In this document: piece after piece, positions 39,308 to 50,114 of the stretch
How the letters are laid out: each line of letters begins with the position of its first letter
Position numbering within the stretch: the first letter of the stretch is position 1
Source of the DNA: Virgibacillus alimentarius
GTDB lineage: Bacteria; Bacillota; Bacilli; Bacillales; Amphibacillaceae
Reading direction: 5' to 3'
Length of the DNA: 53,449 bases
NCBI RefSeq assembly: GCF_000709085.1
Contig: NZ_JFBD01000014.1
Location: 1 to 53,449, forward strand
The notes under the pieces: generated by a model
Databases searched by the model: none
The model's input: only the letters and a program-made list of their open reading frames with translations
Told to the model about the DNA's origin: nothing
Program-made: the position numbers and the translations under genes

Positions 39308-39345
39308 TAAAAAAGTCAAAGCCAAGGAAATCCTGACTTTGACTT
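39308..39345 (-). terminator. Terminator between dnaK and dnaJ
   Basis: A 9-bp perfect stem (39313-39321 with 39337-39345) is followed on the minus strand by six T, 26 bases after the dnaK stop codon. Confidence 0.8.
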
Positions 39346-39370
39346 CATTATCTTAAACAATGTTTAATTG

Positions 39371-41813
<2,443 letters not shown>

Positions 41814-41885
41814 TAAACACCTCCAATATACAAAATAACCACGTTAGACTATATCACGAATTGTAATTGAAATAAACTAAAATCC

Positions 41886-42917
41886 TCATTTGTTTTGTCT
41901 AAACCACAAATATAGAGCTTCAGTCATTTCATTCGATAGAACATTTAACAATGTAATTACTTTTTGATATTCCATTCTTGTTGGTCCAAGTAATCCTATT
42001 GTTCCCAATTGATCATCACCTATTTGATAGGATGCAGTAATTAGACTAAAATCTTTAATTGCATCTATTTTGTTTTCATTCCCAATAGTAACTTTCAAAC
42101 CATCTGTCGCATTTTTTAATAGATTCGCTATCTCCTCTTCTTTTTCCATCATTGTATAAAAAGAACGAATTTTATCAACATCGTTAAACTCAGGCTGCAT
42201 TAAAATATTAGATTTTCCGCCTATATATAGTTTGACTGGCTGTTCATAGAAGAACACAGCTTTTAAATAGTCATAAGAGGTTTCAAAGTCATCTAAATAC
42301 TGTTGCATTAAGAAAACTATTTCGGTGTTTATCATTTCAGGCAAATGAACAATTGGTACGTCATATAGCCGTTCATTAAGTATGTTAACCAATTTCTCCA
42401 TATCTGTTGCATGGATCGCAGCCGGAAGGGAAAATGATCGATGCTCTACATGACCTGTGTTTGTTATTAAAATAGCTACGGCTACATGTGGTGATAATGT
42501 AAAGATTTGAATTTTTTTTAATCTGGTTTCATAAATTTCAGGTCCTAAAATAATGGACGTGTAGTTTGTTAAATCTGACAACACTTCAGCCGACATCTGA
42601 ACGATTTGTTCAAATTCTAAAAAGTCTTCCTTAAAAATATGTTTAATCAAGCTCACGTCTTTGTGTTTAACAGTTGGAGTTATTAAATGATCTACATAAT
42701 AACGATATCCTTTTTCGGAAGGAACTCTGCCTGAAGACAAGTGCGTCTTTTCCAAGAATCCCATATCTTCCAAATCCGCCATTTCATTTCTAATCGTGGC
42801 TGCACTATAATTTATGTTAGTTTTTTTAGAAATCGCACGTGAACCGACAGGTTGTGCAGATGCGATAAAATCATCAATAATAACCTGTAGAATCAATAAC
42901 TGCCTTTCTGTTAACAT
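41886..42917 (-). CDS. hrcA: Heat-inducible transcription repressor HrcA
   Basis: HrcA binds CIRCE and represses class I heat-shock genes, with GroE setting its activity. The 343-residue protein has an N-terminal winged helix (about 1-75, with PVGSRAISKKTNINYSAATIRNEM), a GAF-like middle domain and a dimerisation tail. It is the first gene of the operon, directly downstream of a perfect CIRCE, so it autoregulates. In B. subtilis hemN precedes it; here hemN is absent. Confidence 0.97.
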   Translation of the reverse strand: MLTERQLLILQVIIDDFIASAQPVGSRAISKKTNINYSAATIRNEMADLEDMGFLEKTHLSSGRVPSEKGYRYYVDHLITPTVKHKDVSLIKHIFKEDFLEFEQIVQMSAEVLSDLTNYTSIILGPEIYETRLKKIQIFTLSPHVAVAILITNTGHVEHRSFSLPAAIHATDMEKLVNILNERLYDVPIVHLPEMINTEIVFLMQQYLDDFETSYDYLKAVFFYEQPVKLYIGGKSNILMQPEFNDVDKIRSFYTMMEKEEEIANLLKNATDGLKVTIGNENKIDAIKDFSLITASYQIGDDQLGTIGLLGPTRMEYQKVITLLNVLSNEMTEALYLWFRQNK

Positions 42918-42930
42918 ATAATCACCTCTG

Positions 42931-42957
42931 TTAGCACTCTTTTGTACTGAGTGCTAA
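42931..42957. promoter_or_regulatory. CIRCE operator of the hrcA-grpE-dnaK operon
   Basis: TTAGCACTC, nine bases, GAGTGCTAA: a perfect inverted repeat 14 bases before the hrcA start, directly downstream of the promoter. Confidence 0.97.
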
Positions 42958-42961
42958 TAAT

Positions 42962-42990
42962 AAATTATCAAATGATGTTTTTTTTGTCAA
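42962..42990 (-). promoter_or_regulatory. Sigma-A promoter of hrcA-grpE-dnaK
   Basis: The minus strand reads a perfect TTGACA, 17 bases, TAATTT, followed immediately by CIRCE. Confidence 0.85.
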
Positions 42991-43061
42991 CGGACATGAT
43001 TTATCCGTTTTTAGTATACGATAACCTGTATAAACACTATGAAAAATATGCCGTTTATATA

Positions 43062-43096
43062 GAAAAGAAACCTTGCTTCAAATGTTTGTAGCAAGG
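43062..43096 (-). terminator. Terminator of lepA
   Basis: A 7-bp stem (43071-43077 with 43090-43096) with a T-rich tail lies about 15 bases after the lepA stop codon on the minus strand. Confidence 0.75.
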
Positions 43097-43113
43097 CTTC
43101 GATATTTGCAGCT

Positions 43114-44922
43114 TTAATCATCATCCATTTTTAGCACAGCCATAAAGGCTTCTTGAGGAACTTCAACTGAACCGACGGTTTTCATCCGTTTTTTACCCTC
43201 TTTTTGTTTTTCTAATAGTTTGCGTTTACGTGTAACATCCCCACCATATAGTTTTGCGGTTACATCTTTTCGTACTGCCTTAATGTTAGATCGAGCAGCG
43301 ATTTTGTTTCCTATAGCTGCCTGTACGGGAACCTCAAATTGCTGTCTTGGAATTAGATCTTTTAATTTTTCAACAATGTGCTTACCACGCTCATGTGCGA
43401 AATCACGATGAACAATGAAGGACAATGCATCAATCTTTTCAGAGTTAAGTAAGATATCCATTTTAACCAGGTCAGACGGCTGATAACCAATCAGTTCATA
43501 ATCGAAAGAAGCATATCCTTTCGTTTGTGATTTTAGTTGATCAAAAAAGTCATAAACGATTTCAGAAAGTGGAATCTTATAAATAATGTTGACACGGATA
43601 TCATCCAAGTATTTCATATCAACAAACTGCCCTCGTTTTTTTTGTGATAGCTCCATAACAGCTCCCACATAATCTTTTGGAACCATAATGGTGGCTTCTA
43701 CAAATGGTTCCCGGATTTCTTTTATCTGTTGTGGGTCTGGCATAAATGATGGATTATCCACCTCTATTAATTCGTCTTCAGCCTTCTCTACTTCGTAAAC
43801 TACACTAGGGGCAGTAGTGATCAACTCAATGTTAAATTCCCGTTCAATTCTTTCTTGAACAATCTCCATATGTAAAAGACCTAAAAACCCACAACGAAAT
43901 CCAAAACCGAGAGCTTGGGATGTTTCTGGTTCATATTGCAAAGCTGAGTCGTTTAATTCTAATCGTTCAAGAGCTTCCCTTAAGTCATTGTAATTATTTG
44001 AATCAATTGGAAATAAACCGCAGAATACCATTGGATTTAATGGTCGGTATCCTGGCAAAGGCATTTCCGCTGGATTGTCAGCTAATGTGATCGTATCACC
44101 GACTTGAGTATCACCGACTGTTTTAATTGATGCTGTTAAATATCCTACATCGCCTACAACTAATTCATCTTTCTTTTCGGGCGTTGGTGTAAAAACACCT
44201 AGTTCATTTACTTCGAATTCCTTCCCGTTGGCCATTAACATGATTTTGTCGCCAACTTTTACAGATCCTTCTTTAATACATATGTAGGCAATCACTCCGC
44301 GGTAAGGATCATATAGCGAATCGAAAATAAGCGCTTTTAATGGTTGTTCTATTTCCCCAACCGGTGGAGGGACTGCCTCTACAATGCGTTCCAAGATGTC
44401 TTCGATGCCTATATTAGCTTTTGCTGAAGCTAGCAAAATATCACTTTTGTCAACACCGATTACATCTTCTAATTCTTTTGTTACAGCATCAACATCTGCG
44501 TTTGGAAGATCAATTTTATTAATAACAGGAATAATTTCTAGTTCGTTATCTAGCGCAAGATACACATTCGCCAAGGTTTGTGCTTCAATGCCTTGGGCTG
44601 CATCAACAACTAAAATTGCACCTTCACAGGCAGCAAGACTTCGTGAGACCTCATATGTAAAATCTACATGTCCAGGTGTATCGATCAGATGGAATATATA
44701 TTCTTCACCGTTCTTACTTTGGTAATGAAGTTGAACGGCATTTAATTTAATAGTAATACCCCGCTCTCTTTCTAAATCCATTCCATCAAGGAATTGATCT
44801 TTCATCTCTCGCTTCGATAACGCTTTCGTATTCTCTAAAATTCGATCAGCTAAAGTGGATTTCCCATGGTCAATATGGGCTATGATCGAAAAATTACGTA
44901 CATGTTTTTGTTTGTTTTCCAT
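43114..44922 (-). CDS. lepA: Elongation factor 4 (LepA)
   Basis: LepA is a translational GTPase involved in ribosome back-translocation or 30S assembly. The 602-residue protein has G1 [10 protein letters not shown] near 15-24, DTPGHVD and NKIDLP, then EF-G-like domains II, III and V, and the LepA-specific C-terminal domain with [23 protein letters not shown]. It lies upstream of hrcA without the intervening hemN seen in B. subtilis, and has its own promoter and terminator. Confidence 0.97.
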   Translation of the reverse strand: MENKQKHVRNFSIIAHIDHGKSTLADRILENTKALSKREMKDQFLDGMDLERERGITIKLNAVQLHYQSKNGEEYIFHLIDTPGHVDFTYEVSRSLAACEGAILVVDAAQGIEAQTLANVYLALDNELEIIPVINKIDLPNADVDAVTKELEDVIGVDKSDILLASAKANIGIEDILERIVEAVPPPVGEIEQPLKALIFDSLYDPYRGVIAYICIKEGSVKVGDKIMLMANGKEFEVNELGVFTPTPEKKDELVVGDVGYLTASIKTVGDTQVGDTITLADNPAEMPLPGYRPLNPMVFCGLFPIDSNNYNDLREALERLELNDSALQYEPETSQALGFGFRCGFLGLLHMEIVQERIEREFNIELITTAPSVVYEVEKAEDELIEVDNPSFMPDPQQIKEIREPFVEATIMVPKDYVGAVMELSQKKRGQFVDMKYLDDIRVNIIYKIPLSEIVYDFFDQLKSQTKGYASFDYELIGYQPSDLVKMDILLNSEKIDALSFIVHRDFAHERGKHIVEKLKDLIPRQQFEVPVQAAIGNKIAARSNIKAVRKDVTAKLYGGDVTRKRKLLEKQKEGKKRMKTVGSVEVPQEAFMAVLKMDDD

Positions 44923-45059
44923 TCGTGTCGTTCACTCCTATATATCTAATAAGGATAAAGACTAAGCTAAGGTACCTATAACAAATGGTCCCTTTGTATG
45001 TTTGAAATTAGTTTTTGCAGTCTATTTATCAACATAAAAAGCTACTAACAACTAGGTTG

Positions 45060-45088
45060 ATTATAGCAATTGAACTATTTAGTTTCAA
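45060..45088 (-). promoter_or_regulatory. Sigma-A promoter of lepA
   Basis: The minus strand reads TTGAAA, 17 bases, TATAAT, about 135 bases before the lepA start. Confidence 0.7.
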
Positions 45089-45107
45089 GATTTAGAACAT
45101 ATATAAA

Positions 45108-45147
45108 GTAATCCTTCTCCCAAATGATCTATGGCGGGAAAAGGATT
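45108..45147 (-). terminator. Probable terminator of gpr-spoIIP-yqxA
   Basis: An interrupted stem (45110-45121 with 45136-45147, one mismatch) lies just after the yqxA stop codon. The T-tract after it is short. Confidence 0.55.
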
Positions 45148-45152
45148 ATTTG

Positions 45153-45485
45153 CTAAATAAACAACTGTGATATCTGGTATAATATTTGTACGATTATTTC
45201 ATAAAATCCTTTGACCCCTGCTTCTAAAACAGATGCCGTTTTTTGAGTCAAATGGTTATCTGGCTCTACGTCAGCCGTAGTTGTTTCATCCGCCTCTTCG
45301 ATCTGTAGAATTCGCTCTTTTTCTATAATTTCACCTTCATCCATCTTCTCTTCTTCATGATTCACTATTCTCTCTGTATCCGTCTCCACAGGTTTTGAAA
45401 CGATTTGTCCCCGGTCTATTCCAAACAACATACCCGCTAAGAAAACAACGATTAACATTAGAAAAACGATAAATGAACGTACCAT
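45153..45485 (-). CDS. yqxA: YqxA family protein
   Basis: This 110-residue protein has an N-terminal membrane helix (about 4-22, followed by GIDRGQ), an acidic middle and a short amphipathic C-terminus. It resembles B. subtilis YqxA (113 residues; DUF3679) and lies directly after spoIIP as there. Function is unknown. GGAGG precedes the start. Co-transcription with spoIIP suggests expression during sporulation, which is inference. Confidence 0.8.
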   Translation of the reverse strand: MVRSFIVFLMLIVVFLAGMLFGIDRGQIVSKPVETDTERIVNHEEEKMDEGEIIEKERILQIEEADETTTADVEPDNHLTQKTASVLEAGVKGFYEIIVQILYQISQLFI

Positions 45486-45500
45486 AAGCTATACCTCCGT

Positions 45501-46676
45501 TTAGTCTGCGTCTACTTTTTCAGCGTCCCAATAATAGTCACTAAACACTTCTGCAACAACATCTGCTGTACGGTATAATTCTTCAAAAGTATTTTCATAA
45601 CCACCAAATTCAATTAACAGAGCATTTTCAGACAAATCCTGGTTAAAGATGCCGTTTGTACCAGCACCTTCTTTTGTAATTACTCCTTTACTCAGACCGG
45701 GGTACTTTGCTTCTATAAGTGAATTCAACTCAGTAGCTACCGCTAGGTTTTTCTCATAATCGTCATAGTCAGCTCCAACAACAAATAAAATCTGCGCATA
45801 AGATTCACCATTGATTTTCTTTGTTGTCTTATCTCGTGGCAAGCTGTCTCGGTGTATATCAAATACATATTGAAGATGCTTGTTTGAAGCTACAGCTTCT
45901 TCTACTATACTTCTTGAAGCATCATAGGACTGTCCGTATTCCCATTCTTTTTCTTTTAAAATATTCATTACATCTGTATTATTTACATTCGTTCCAATCC
46001 CGTTCGACTTTAACTTTTTGGCAATCCTATCACTAACCTTTGTAATATTCACCTCATCATGATGCGCTTGATTCGGATCCGTTACATTTGGCAAGTGTGG
46101 TAAAAAAGATTCCCGTGTATGCGTATTGTATATAAAAACAGTGTCTTTTTCTCCTGTGCTTTGGTTTGCTTCTTTATTTTCATCTTCTCTATCAGACTCT
46201 TCTTCAGATGGTTCATCCAATACAGCTTCTCTATCTTCTAATACATCTTCTAAAGGTGGAGAGGATTCCATAGCCAGATTTGTGTAATCTGTTCCTTCAC
46301 CAGCAACAATAACCTTACTTCCGAAAGATGAGAAACCTGGTAACTCCTGCCCTAGCAAACTGCTGGGATCAGAAGGCTTTATGTTCGTAGCTATTTGAAA
46401 TAAAGTAGTAGATAACTTTGGAAGTTTTTTATCTTTTGGAAAAGCTTCCTTAAAAATTCTATTCTCTGTCCCCATCAAATACAGAAACGTGGAACTATCT
46501 ATATCACTTGTCCATCTAGTAATGGTGTCGGATGAAAAACGATAAGCTGGTTTAATTGTTGTTAATATACCAATTGAAATAAATAAAACGATGATGCTTA
46601 TCAGATACAATCCGCCTTTTTTATAAAAAGGATTAAACCGCGTCATTCTATATTTTTTATTATATTTTACAGACAT
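45501..46676 (-). CDS. spoIIP: Stage II sporulation protein P, peptidoglycan hydrolase
   Basis: SpoIIP is a peptidoglycan amidase and endopeptidase that works with SpoIID and SpoIIM in septal thinning during engulfment. The 391-residue protein has one N-terminal membrane helix (about 21-42), a variable extracellular linker with an acidic Glu/Asp stretch (about 135-175), and the amidase domain with FIYNTHTRESF, VFDIHRDS and LIEFGGYENT, holding the probable zinc and catalytic residues. It lies after gpr as in B. subtilis. Confidence 0.95.
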   Translation of the reverse strand: MSVKYNKKYRMTRFNPFYKKGGLYLISIIVLFISIGILTTIKPAYRFSSDTITRWTSDIDSSTFLYLMGTENRIFKEAFPKDKKLPKLSTTLFQIATNIKPSDPSSLLGQELPGFSSFGSKVIVAGEGTDYTNLAMESSPPLEDVLEDREAVLDEPSEEESDREDENKEANQSTGEKDTVFIYNTHTRESFLPHLPNVTDPNQAHHDEVNITKVSDRIAKKLKSNGIGTNVNNTDVMNILKEKEWEYGQSYDASRSIVEEAVASNKHLQYVFDIHRDSLPRDKTTKKINGESYAQILFVVGADYDDYEKNLAVATELNSLIEAKYPGLSKGVITKEGAGTNGIFNQDLSENALLIEFGGYENTFEELYRTADVVAEVFSDYYWDAEKVDAD

Positions 46677-46779
46677 CGTTCCACCCTTTCTAAAGCTAGT
46701 TTGATTCTATAGTAAAATCTATGTCTAAACTTTAGATGGTAGAACAAAATCTTTCTTTTTTAATAGAAGATTACGTTAA

Positions 46780-47880
46780 TTATCTAGTATAAGATGCGAA
46801 ATTATCAACATCCACCTTTTCATGTAATGCAGCATTAATACCATTAGCAACCACATTAGCCATGTCGACCATAAAACCATCCACTTCTTTTGGAGTAACC
46901 ATCATATTATAACCAATGGGACTTAATACTTCAGTAATCAATGATCTTTTTTCCTCTTCGGATAAGCCTCCTACGATCCCAAGAAAGGCTTTTCGTTGTT
47001 CTTCATCGGGAAGGTCCTCTTCTTTTAGCTTTTTGTGACCAAAGGATAAGGAAGCGGGTGCTAAAGCCTTTGATGGCTGGTCTCTTTCATTCCATTCTCT
47101 GCCAAAATGCTTTAACAAGAAATCGATTGTATCACTAGTAATCGTGACTGCATCTACAACTGTTGGTACGCCAATTGCAATGACTGGAATACCTAGTGTA
47201 TCCTGACTTAGTTCTTTGCGTTTATTACCCACACCTGAACCTGGGTGTATCCCAGAATCAGATAATTGTATTGTTTCATTTATACGTTCTATTGACCTTG
47301 AAGCAAGAGCATCAACAGCAATAACAAAATCCGGTTTTACCTTCTCTACGATCCCAAAGATAATATCACTTGTTTCAATTCCGGTAACACCCATTACTCC
47401 CGGAGTCACTGCAGAAACGGAACGATAACCCTCCGCAACTGTTTCATGTTCCAATTTAAATAAATGGCTTGTTACGAGAATTTTTTCTATTGTCATTGGC
47501 CCAAGTGCGTCAGGTGTCACATTCCAGTTGCCAAGTCCGACGATTAATCCAGTACTACCTGAACTTATATTATTCTTTTTTAACAACTGTTCTAACTCTC
47601 CAGCTAACACTTTAGCTGCCTTCTCCTGTAGCTTCGTATCTTGTTTTTTTACACCATCCGCATAAATGGTTACGTAGGAACCAGGTTTTTTTTCGAGCAA
47701 TTTGGCTCCTTTTTCATTTATCTCTACATAAGAAATGTTAATATTCTCTTTTACTTGCTCTTTTACAGTAACACCTTGTATCTGCTTGTTATCTGTGTGC
47801 TCATTTTCAACATACATATTCTTAGCTTCAACAGCTAAATCCGTTCGTACTTGTTTGTGCATATGTTCACGTTTTTTCAT
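46780..47880 (-). CDS. gpr: Germination protease GPR
   Basis: GPR starts degradation of small acid-soluble spore proteins at germination. The 366-residue product is the zymogen; the family cleaves an N-terminal propeptide near RTDLAVEA (about 12-19). The core shows [15 protein letters not shown] and [12 protein letters not shown], containing the aspartates proposed as catalytic. It is followed by spoIIP and diverges from rpsT. In B. subtilis it is made in the forespore under sigma-F/G; I could not place such a promoter here with confidence. Confidence 0.96.
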   Translation of the reverse strand: MKKREHMHKQVRTDLAVEAKNMYVENEHTDNKQIQGVTVKEQVKENINISYVEINEKGAKLLEKKPGSYVTIYADGVKKQDTKLQEKAAKVLAGELEQLLKKNNISSGSTGLIVGLGNWNVTPDALGPMTIEKILVTSHLFKLEHETVAEGYRSVSAVTPGVMGVTGIETSDIIFGIVEKVKPDFVIAVDALASRSIERINETIQLSDSGIHPGSGVGNKRKELSQDTLGIPVIAIGVPTVVDAVTITSDTIDFLLKHFGREWNERDQPSKALAPASLSFGHKKLKEEDLPDEEQRKAFLGIVGGLSEEEKRSLITEVLSPIGYNMMVTPKEVDGFMVDMANVVANGINAALHEKVDVDNFASYTR

Positions 47881-48018
47881 TCCTCACTCTTCCTTTCATG
47901 CGTATTACTACACTTTATAATAGCGTTCACAAATTAATGGAAATTTATGTATAAGATAGCAGAAAAGTATATGTAGATGAAAAACAGTTTTTCAGTGGCG
48001 TTGGCGGGTGAATTAAAA

Positions 48019-48047
48019 TTGAAAAGAATCGAATCCTTTGATAAAGT
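48019..48047 (+). promoter_or_regulatory. Sigma-A promoter of rpsT
   Basis: TTGAAA, 17 bases, TAAAGT, about 33 bases before the rpsT ATG. Confidence 0.6.
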
Positions 48048-48080
48048 ATCCTATATGGTGAACTTTGAGGAGGTGAAACG

Positions 48081-48347
48081 ATGGCTAATATTAAATCAGC
48101 TATTAAACGTGTTAAAACAAACGAAACGAAACGTGAAAATAATCGGGTGTTCAAATCAGCAATGCGTACACAGATCAAACATGTTGAAAACTTAATTGAA
48201 GAAAATGATGCTGAAAATGCAAAAGCAGCATTAGAAAATACAATCAAACAAATTGACAAGGCGATACAAAAAGGTGTAGTCCACCCTAACAATGGAAATC
48301 GTCAAAAATCACGTCTAAAGCAAAAAATCAATCAACTGGGTGCTTAA
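48081..48347 (+). CDS. rpsT: 30S ribosomal protein S20
   Basis: bS20 is a small helical 16S-binding protein. At 88 residues it begins MANIKSAIKRVKTNETKR and is rich in Lys, Arg and Ala, as is the family. GAGGAGG lies seven bases before ATG. It is divergent from gpr and convergent with holA, as in B. subtilis, and the two convergent genes share a bidirectional terminator at 48512-48542. Confidence 0.97.
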   Translation: MANIKSAIKRVKTNETKRENNRVFKSAMRTQIKHVENLIEENDAENAKAALENTIKQIDKAIQKGVVHPNNGNRQKSRLKQKINQLGA

Positions 48348-48371
48348 AATAAACGATTAGGAGGAGCGATT

Positions 48372-48510
48372 GCCTCTTATATGATTTCTGTTCGTCAGAC
48401 CGGAGGTTTGTCTTGAGCTTCCTTCAGATTCTACATCACTGTAGATACCCTTGCTTTTAATTATGTGCTTACCACTACATGGCGTTAGAGTTCGCGCATG
48501 CTGGGGGCAC
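48372..48510 (-). mobile_element. Degenerate 5-prime fragment of a class C-like group II intron
   Basis: On the minus strand this stretch starts with GUG, as group II introns do, one base after the T-run of the holA/rpsT terminator. It then carries blocks that I recognise from the Oceanobacillus iheyensis group II intron domain I in the same order: GCAAGGGU, GAAUCUGAAGGAAGC, CAAACCU, CGGUCUGA, GAACA and GAGGC. About 139 bases remain. The rest of domain I, the catalytic domain V and the reverse transcriptase are missing, since the rpsT end follows directly. Class C introns typically insert just after intrinsic terminators, which fits. The call rests on remembered sequence, not on a search. Confidence 0.78.
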
Positions 48511-48511
48511 T

Positions 48512-48542
48512 AAAAAACGATCCCTAGGTAGGATCGTTTTTT
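48512..48542. terminator. Bidirectional terminator, rpsT/holA
   Basis: A perfect 12-bp stem (48512-48523 with 48531-48542) with A and T runs on the two sides lies eight bases after the holA stop codon. Confidence 0.92.
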
Positions 48543-48550
48543 CTTTATAT

Positions 48551-49567
48551 TTATTTAACTAATTCATACAATAGTAATTCAAAAACTAAATCTTTTTCCA
48601 TTTGCCCACGCTTCATCGCGGAATCTGCATCTGCCAATTGGTCCATGATATGCTCGAGCTTTCGTTTTGAGAATTGTTTTTCCCGACTGAGTGCAATTTT
48701 GATAACATAAGGATGGGCCCCTATCTGTTTTTGCATTTGAAATTGACTATATCCTTTTTGTTTTAAAAGTTTTACTCGAAAGATCATGCGAAATTGAAAA
48801 GCCAGCAAAGCAATAAGAGCAATTGGCTCTTCTTTCATTTTTTCAAGATCTTTAAAAATGGTAATTGCTTTATGTAAATTACGTTCAATAACCGCATCAA
48901 CCAGTCTGAGAGAGGTGCTATTCGCTGTAGGTGCGATTAAGTCCTCGGCTATTTCTTTAGTAACTGTTCCTCCTTCCCCAACATACATTGCCAGTTTGTT
49001 TAGTTCGTTTTGCATCAGATTAAGGTCAGAGGCCAGTTCCGCATCAAAAATTTCATAAACATCGTGATTAATGGTGATTTTTAAACTGTTTGCAATGTTT
49101 GTTATCCACTTATTTAATTCATGATCTTTGAGTGGATTACACTCAACAACTGCTGCTTTTTTCCTTAAGAATTTACTTATTTTTTTCCTTTCATCAATCT
49201 TCTCGTATGGAGCAGTTAATATAAGAACCGAGTAGTCAACAGGATTATTTACGTATTGCTGTAAAGCATCTAAATCATGCTCAAAGGGTAATTTATCTGG
49301 TTTTGCTTTTAAAAAAACGGGATTTGATGCGATGATTAGCTTCCGATCGCCGAAGAAGGGATACGTCTCAACGTCTGAGATTACTTCCTGAATGGGTACC
49401 TCCTCTAAATCGTATGTAGATAAATTTTCATTCTCTTTGTGCCCTATTACTGTGTTACTGATATGTTTTTTTAGGTTTTGTATGAAATAAGTCTCAGATC
49501 CATATAATAGAAAAATCGGACTTATTTCTTTATTTTTAACCTGTTTAAAGACCTCTAAATACGACAT
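48551..49567 (-). CDS. holA: DNA polymerase III delta subunit
   Basis: HolA is the wrench subunit of the clamp loader that opens the sliding clamp. The 338-residue protein has the three-domain AAA-like layout; the N-terminal PIFLLYGSETYFIQNLKKHI and the central LILTAPYEKIDERKK strand match B. subtilis HolA (YqeN). ATG at 49567 is chosen since GGAGTG lies seven bases upstream. An 8-bp hairpin overlaps that ribosome site. Confidence 0.93.
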   Translation of the reverse strand: MSYLEVFKQVKNKEISPIFLLYGSETYFIQNLKKHISNTVIGHKENENLSTYDLEEVPIQEVISDVETYPFFGDRKLIIASNPVFLKAKPDKLPFEHDLDALQQYVNNPVDYSVLILTAPYEKIDERKKISKFLRKKAAVVECNPLKDHELNKWITNIANSLKITINHDVYEIFDAELASDLNLMQNELNKLAMYVGEGGTVTKEIAEDLIAPTANSTSLRLVDAVIERNLHKAITIFKDLEKMKEEPIALIALLAFQFRMIFRVKLLKQKGYSQFQMQKQIGAHPYVIKIALSREKQFSKRKLEHIMDQLADADSAMKRGQMEKDLVFELLLYELVK

Positions 49568-49577
49568 GATATTCACT

Positions 49578-49600
49578 CCATTGTTTAGCTATAACAATGG
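49578..49600 (-). promoter_or_regulatory. Hairpin overlapping the holA ribosome site
   Basis: CCATTGTT and AACAATGG pair perfectly around a seven-base loop. The final GG on the minus strand is part of the GGAG ribosome-binding sequence of holA, so folding could reduce translation. Confidence 0.4.
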
Positions 49601-49634
49601 TAAAACGGAAAGATGAGAATAGCAAGTAATAATT

Positions 49635-49669
49635 TAGAGGGAAACGCGCACCTCATTCATTTCCCTCTA
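49635..49669. repeat. 10-bp inverted repeat
   Basis: TAGAGGGAAA (49635-49644) and TTTCCCTCTA (49660-49669) are exact reverse complements around 15 bases. Role unknown; no T-tract follows on either strand. Confidence 0.6.
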
Positions 49670-49887
49670 TAATCTATATAAACGCTTAAAATTCAGCCCC
49701 GGGATACTAAATCTTAAACGGTATTTGATTATTAGTTATAGATTGACCATTTTTAATAAAAGTATAGCTGTTAACTCTTTCTAAAAATAACGATGCATAA
49801 GGACGTAGTTCTTGAAGAAATTTAAGACCAAAAGTAGATTTTATTTCCGTTTTATTTTATACTTGAAATGGTATAGGAGGGATAGAT

Positions 49888-50019
49888 ATGAACGAATTTG
49901 AAAACGATGTCCAATCGAAAAATAATGACGTCAGCGATTCCATTATCGGGTTTGTTACTTCATTTGTATTCTTTGTTGTACTTTTTGCTATTGGTGCTAT
50001 TATCAATGTGGTGGCTTAA
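49888..50019 (+). CDS. yqzM: YqzM family small membrane protein
   Basis: This 43-residue protein starts MNEFENDVQSKNNDVSDSII and has one membrane helix (about 19-42). It matches B. subtilis YqzM in sequence, size, strand and position between holA and comEC. ATAGGAGGG lies about eight bases before ATG. Function is unknown. Confidence 0.9.
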   Translation: MNEFENDVQSKNNDVSDSIIGFVTSFVFFVVLFAIGAIINVVA

Positions 50020-50040
50020 CTTACAAAAATATCTTCTATA

Positions 50041-50075
50041 ACAAAGAGACTGATCATGAGACAGTCTCTTTGTTT
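50041..50075 (+). terminator. Terminator of yqzM, possibly shared with comEC
   Basis: An 11-bp perfect stem (50041-50051 with 50063-50073) is followed by a T-rich tract on the plus strand, 22 bases after the yqzM stop codon and ahead of the convergent comEC end. Confidence 0.85.
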
Positions 50076-50114
50076 ATTGTTTTTGTATTAACCGTCAGCC
50101 CCTGCACTCCCATC

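Larger units (their letters stand above)
49568..49887. other. Spacer between holA and yqzM
   Basis: No gene is visible in 320 bases. It holds a hairpin next to the holA ribosome site (49578-49600), a 10-bp inverted repeat at 49635-49669 with a 15-base loop and no T-run, and a weak promoter for yqzM (TTGAAG, 17 bases, TAGATT at 49812-49840). Confidence 0.6.

Noticed and set aside
47945-48292. A 115-codon open frame antisense to rpsT
   Set aside because: It is a shadow of rpsT on the opposite strand and has no ribosome site.
48360-48510. A 6S-like or other small RNA on the plus strand after rpsT
   Set aside because: The plus strand can form a terminal stem and two hairpins, but the minus strand matches group II intron domain I blocks much better. 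Promoter evidence for a plus-strand RNA is weak.
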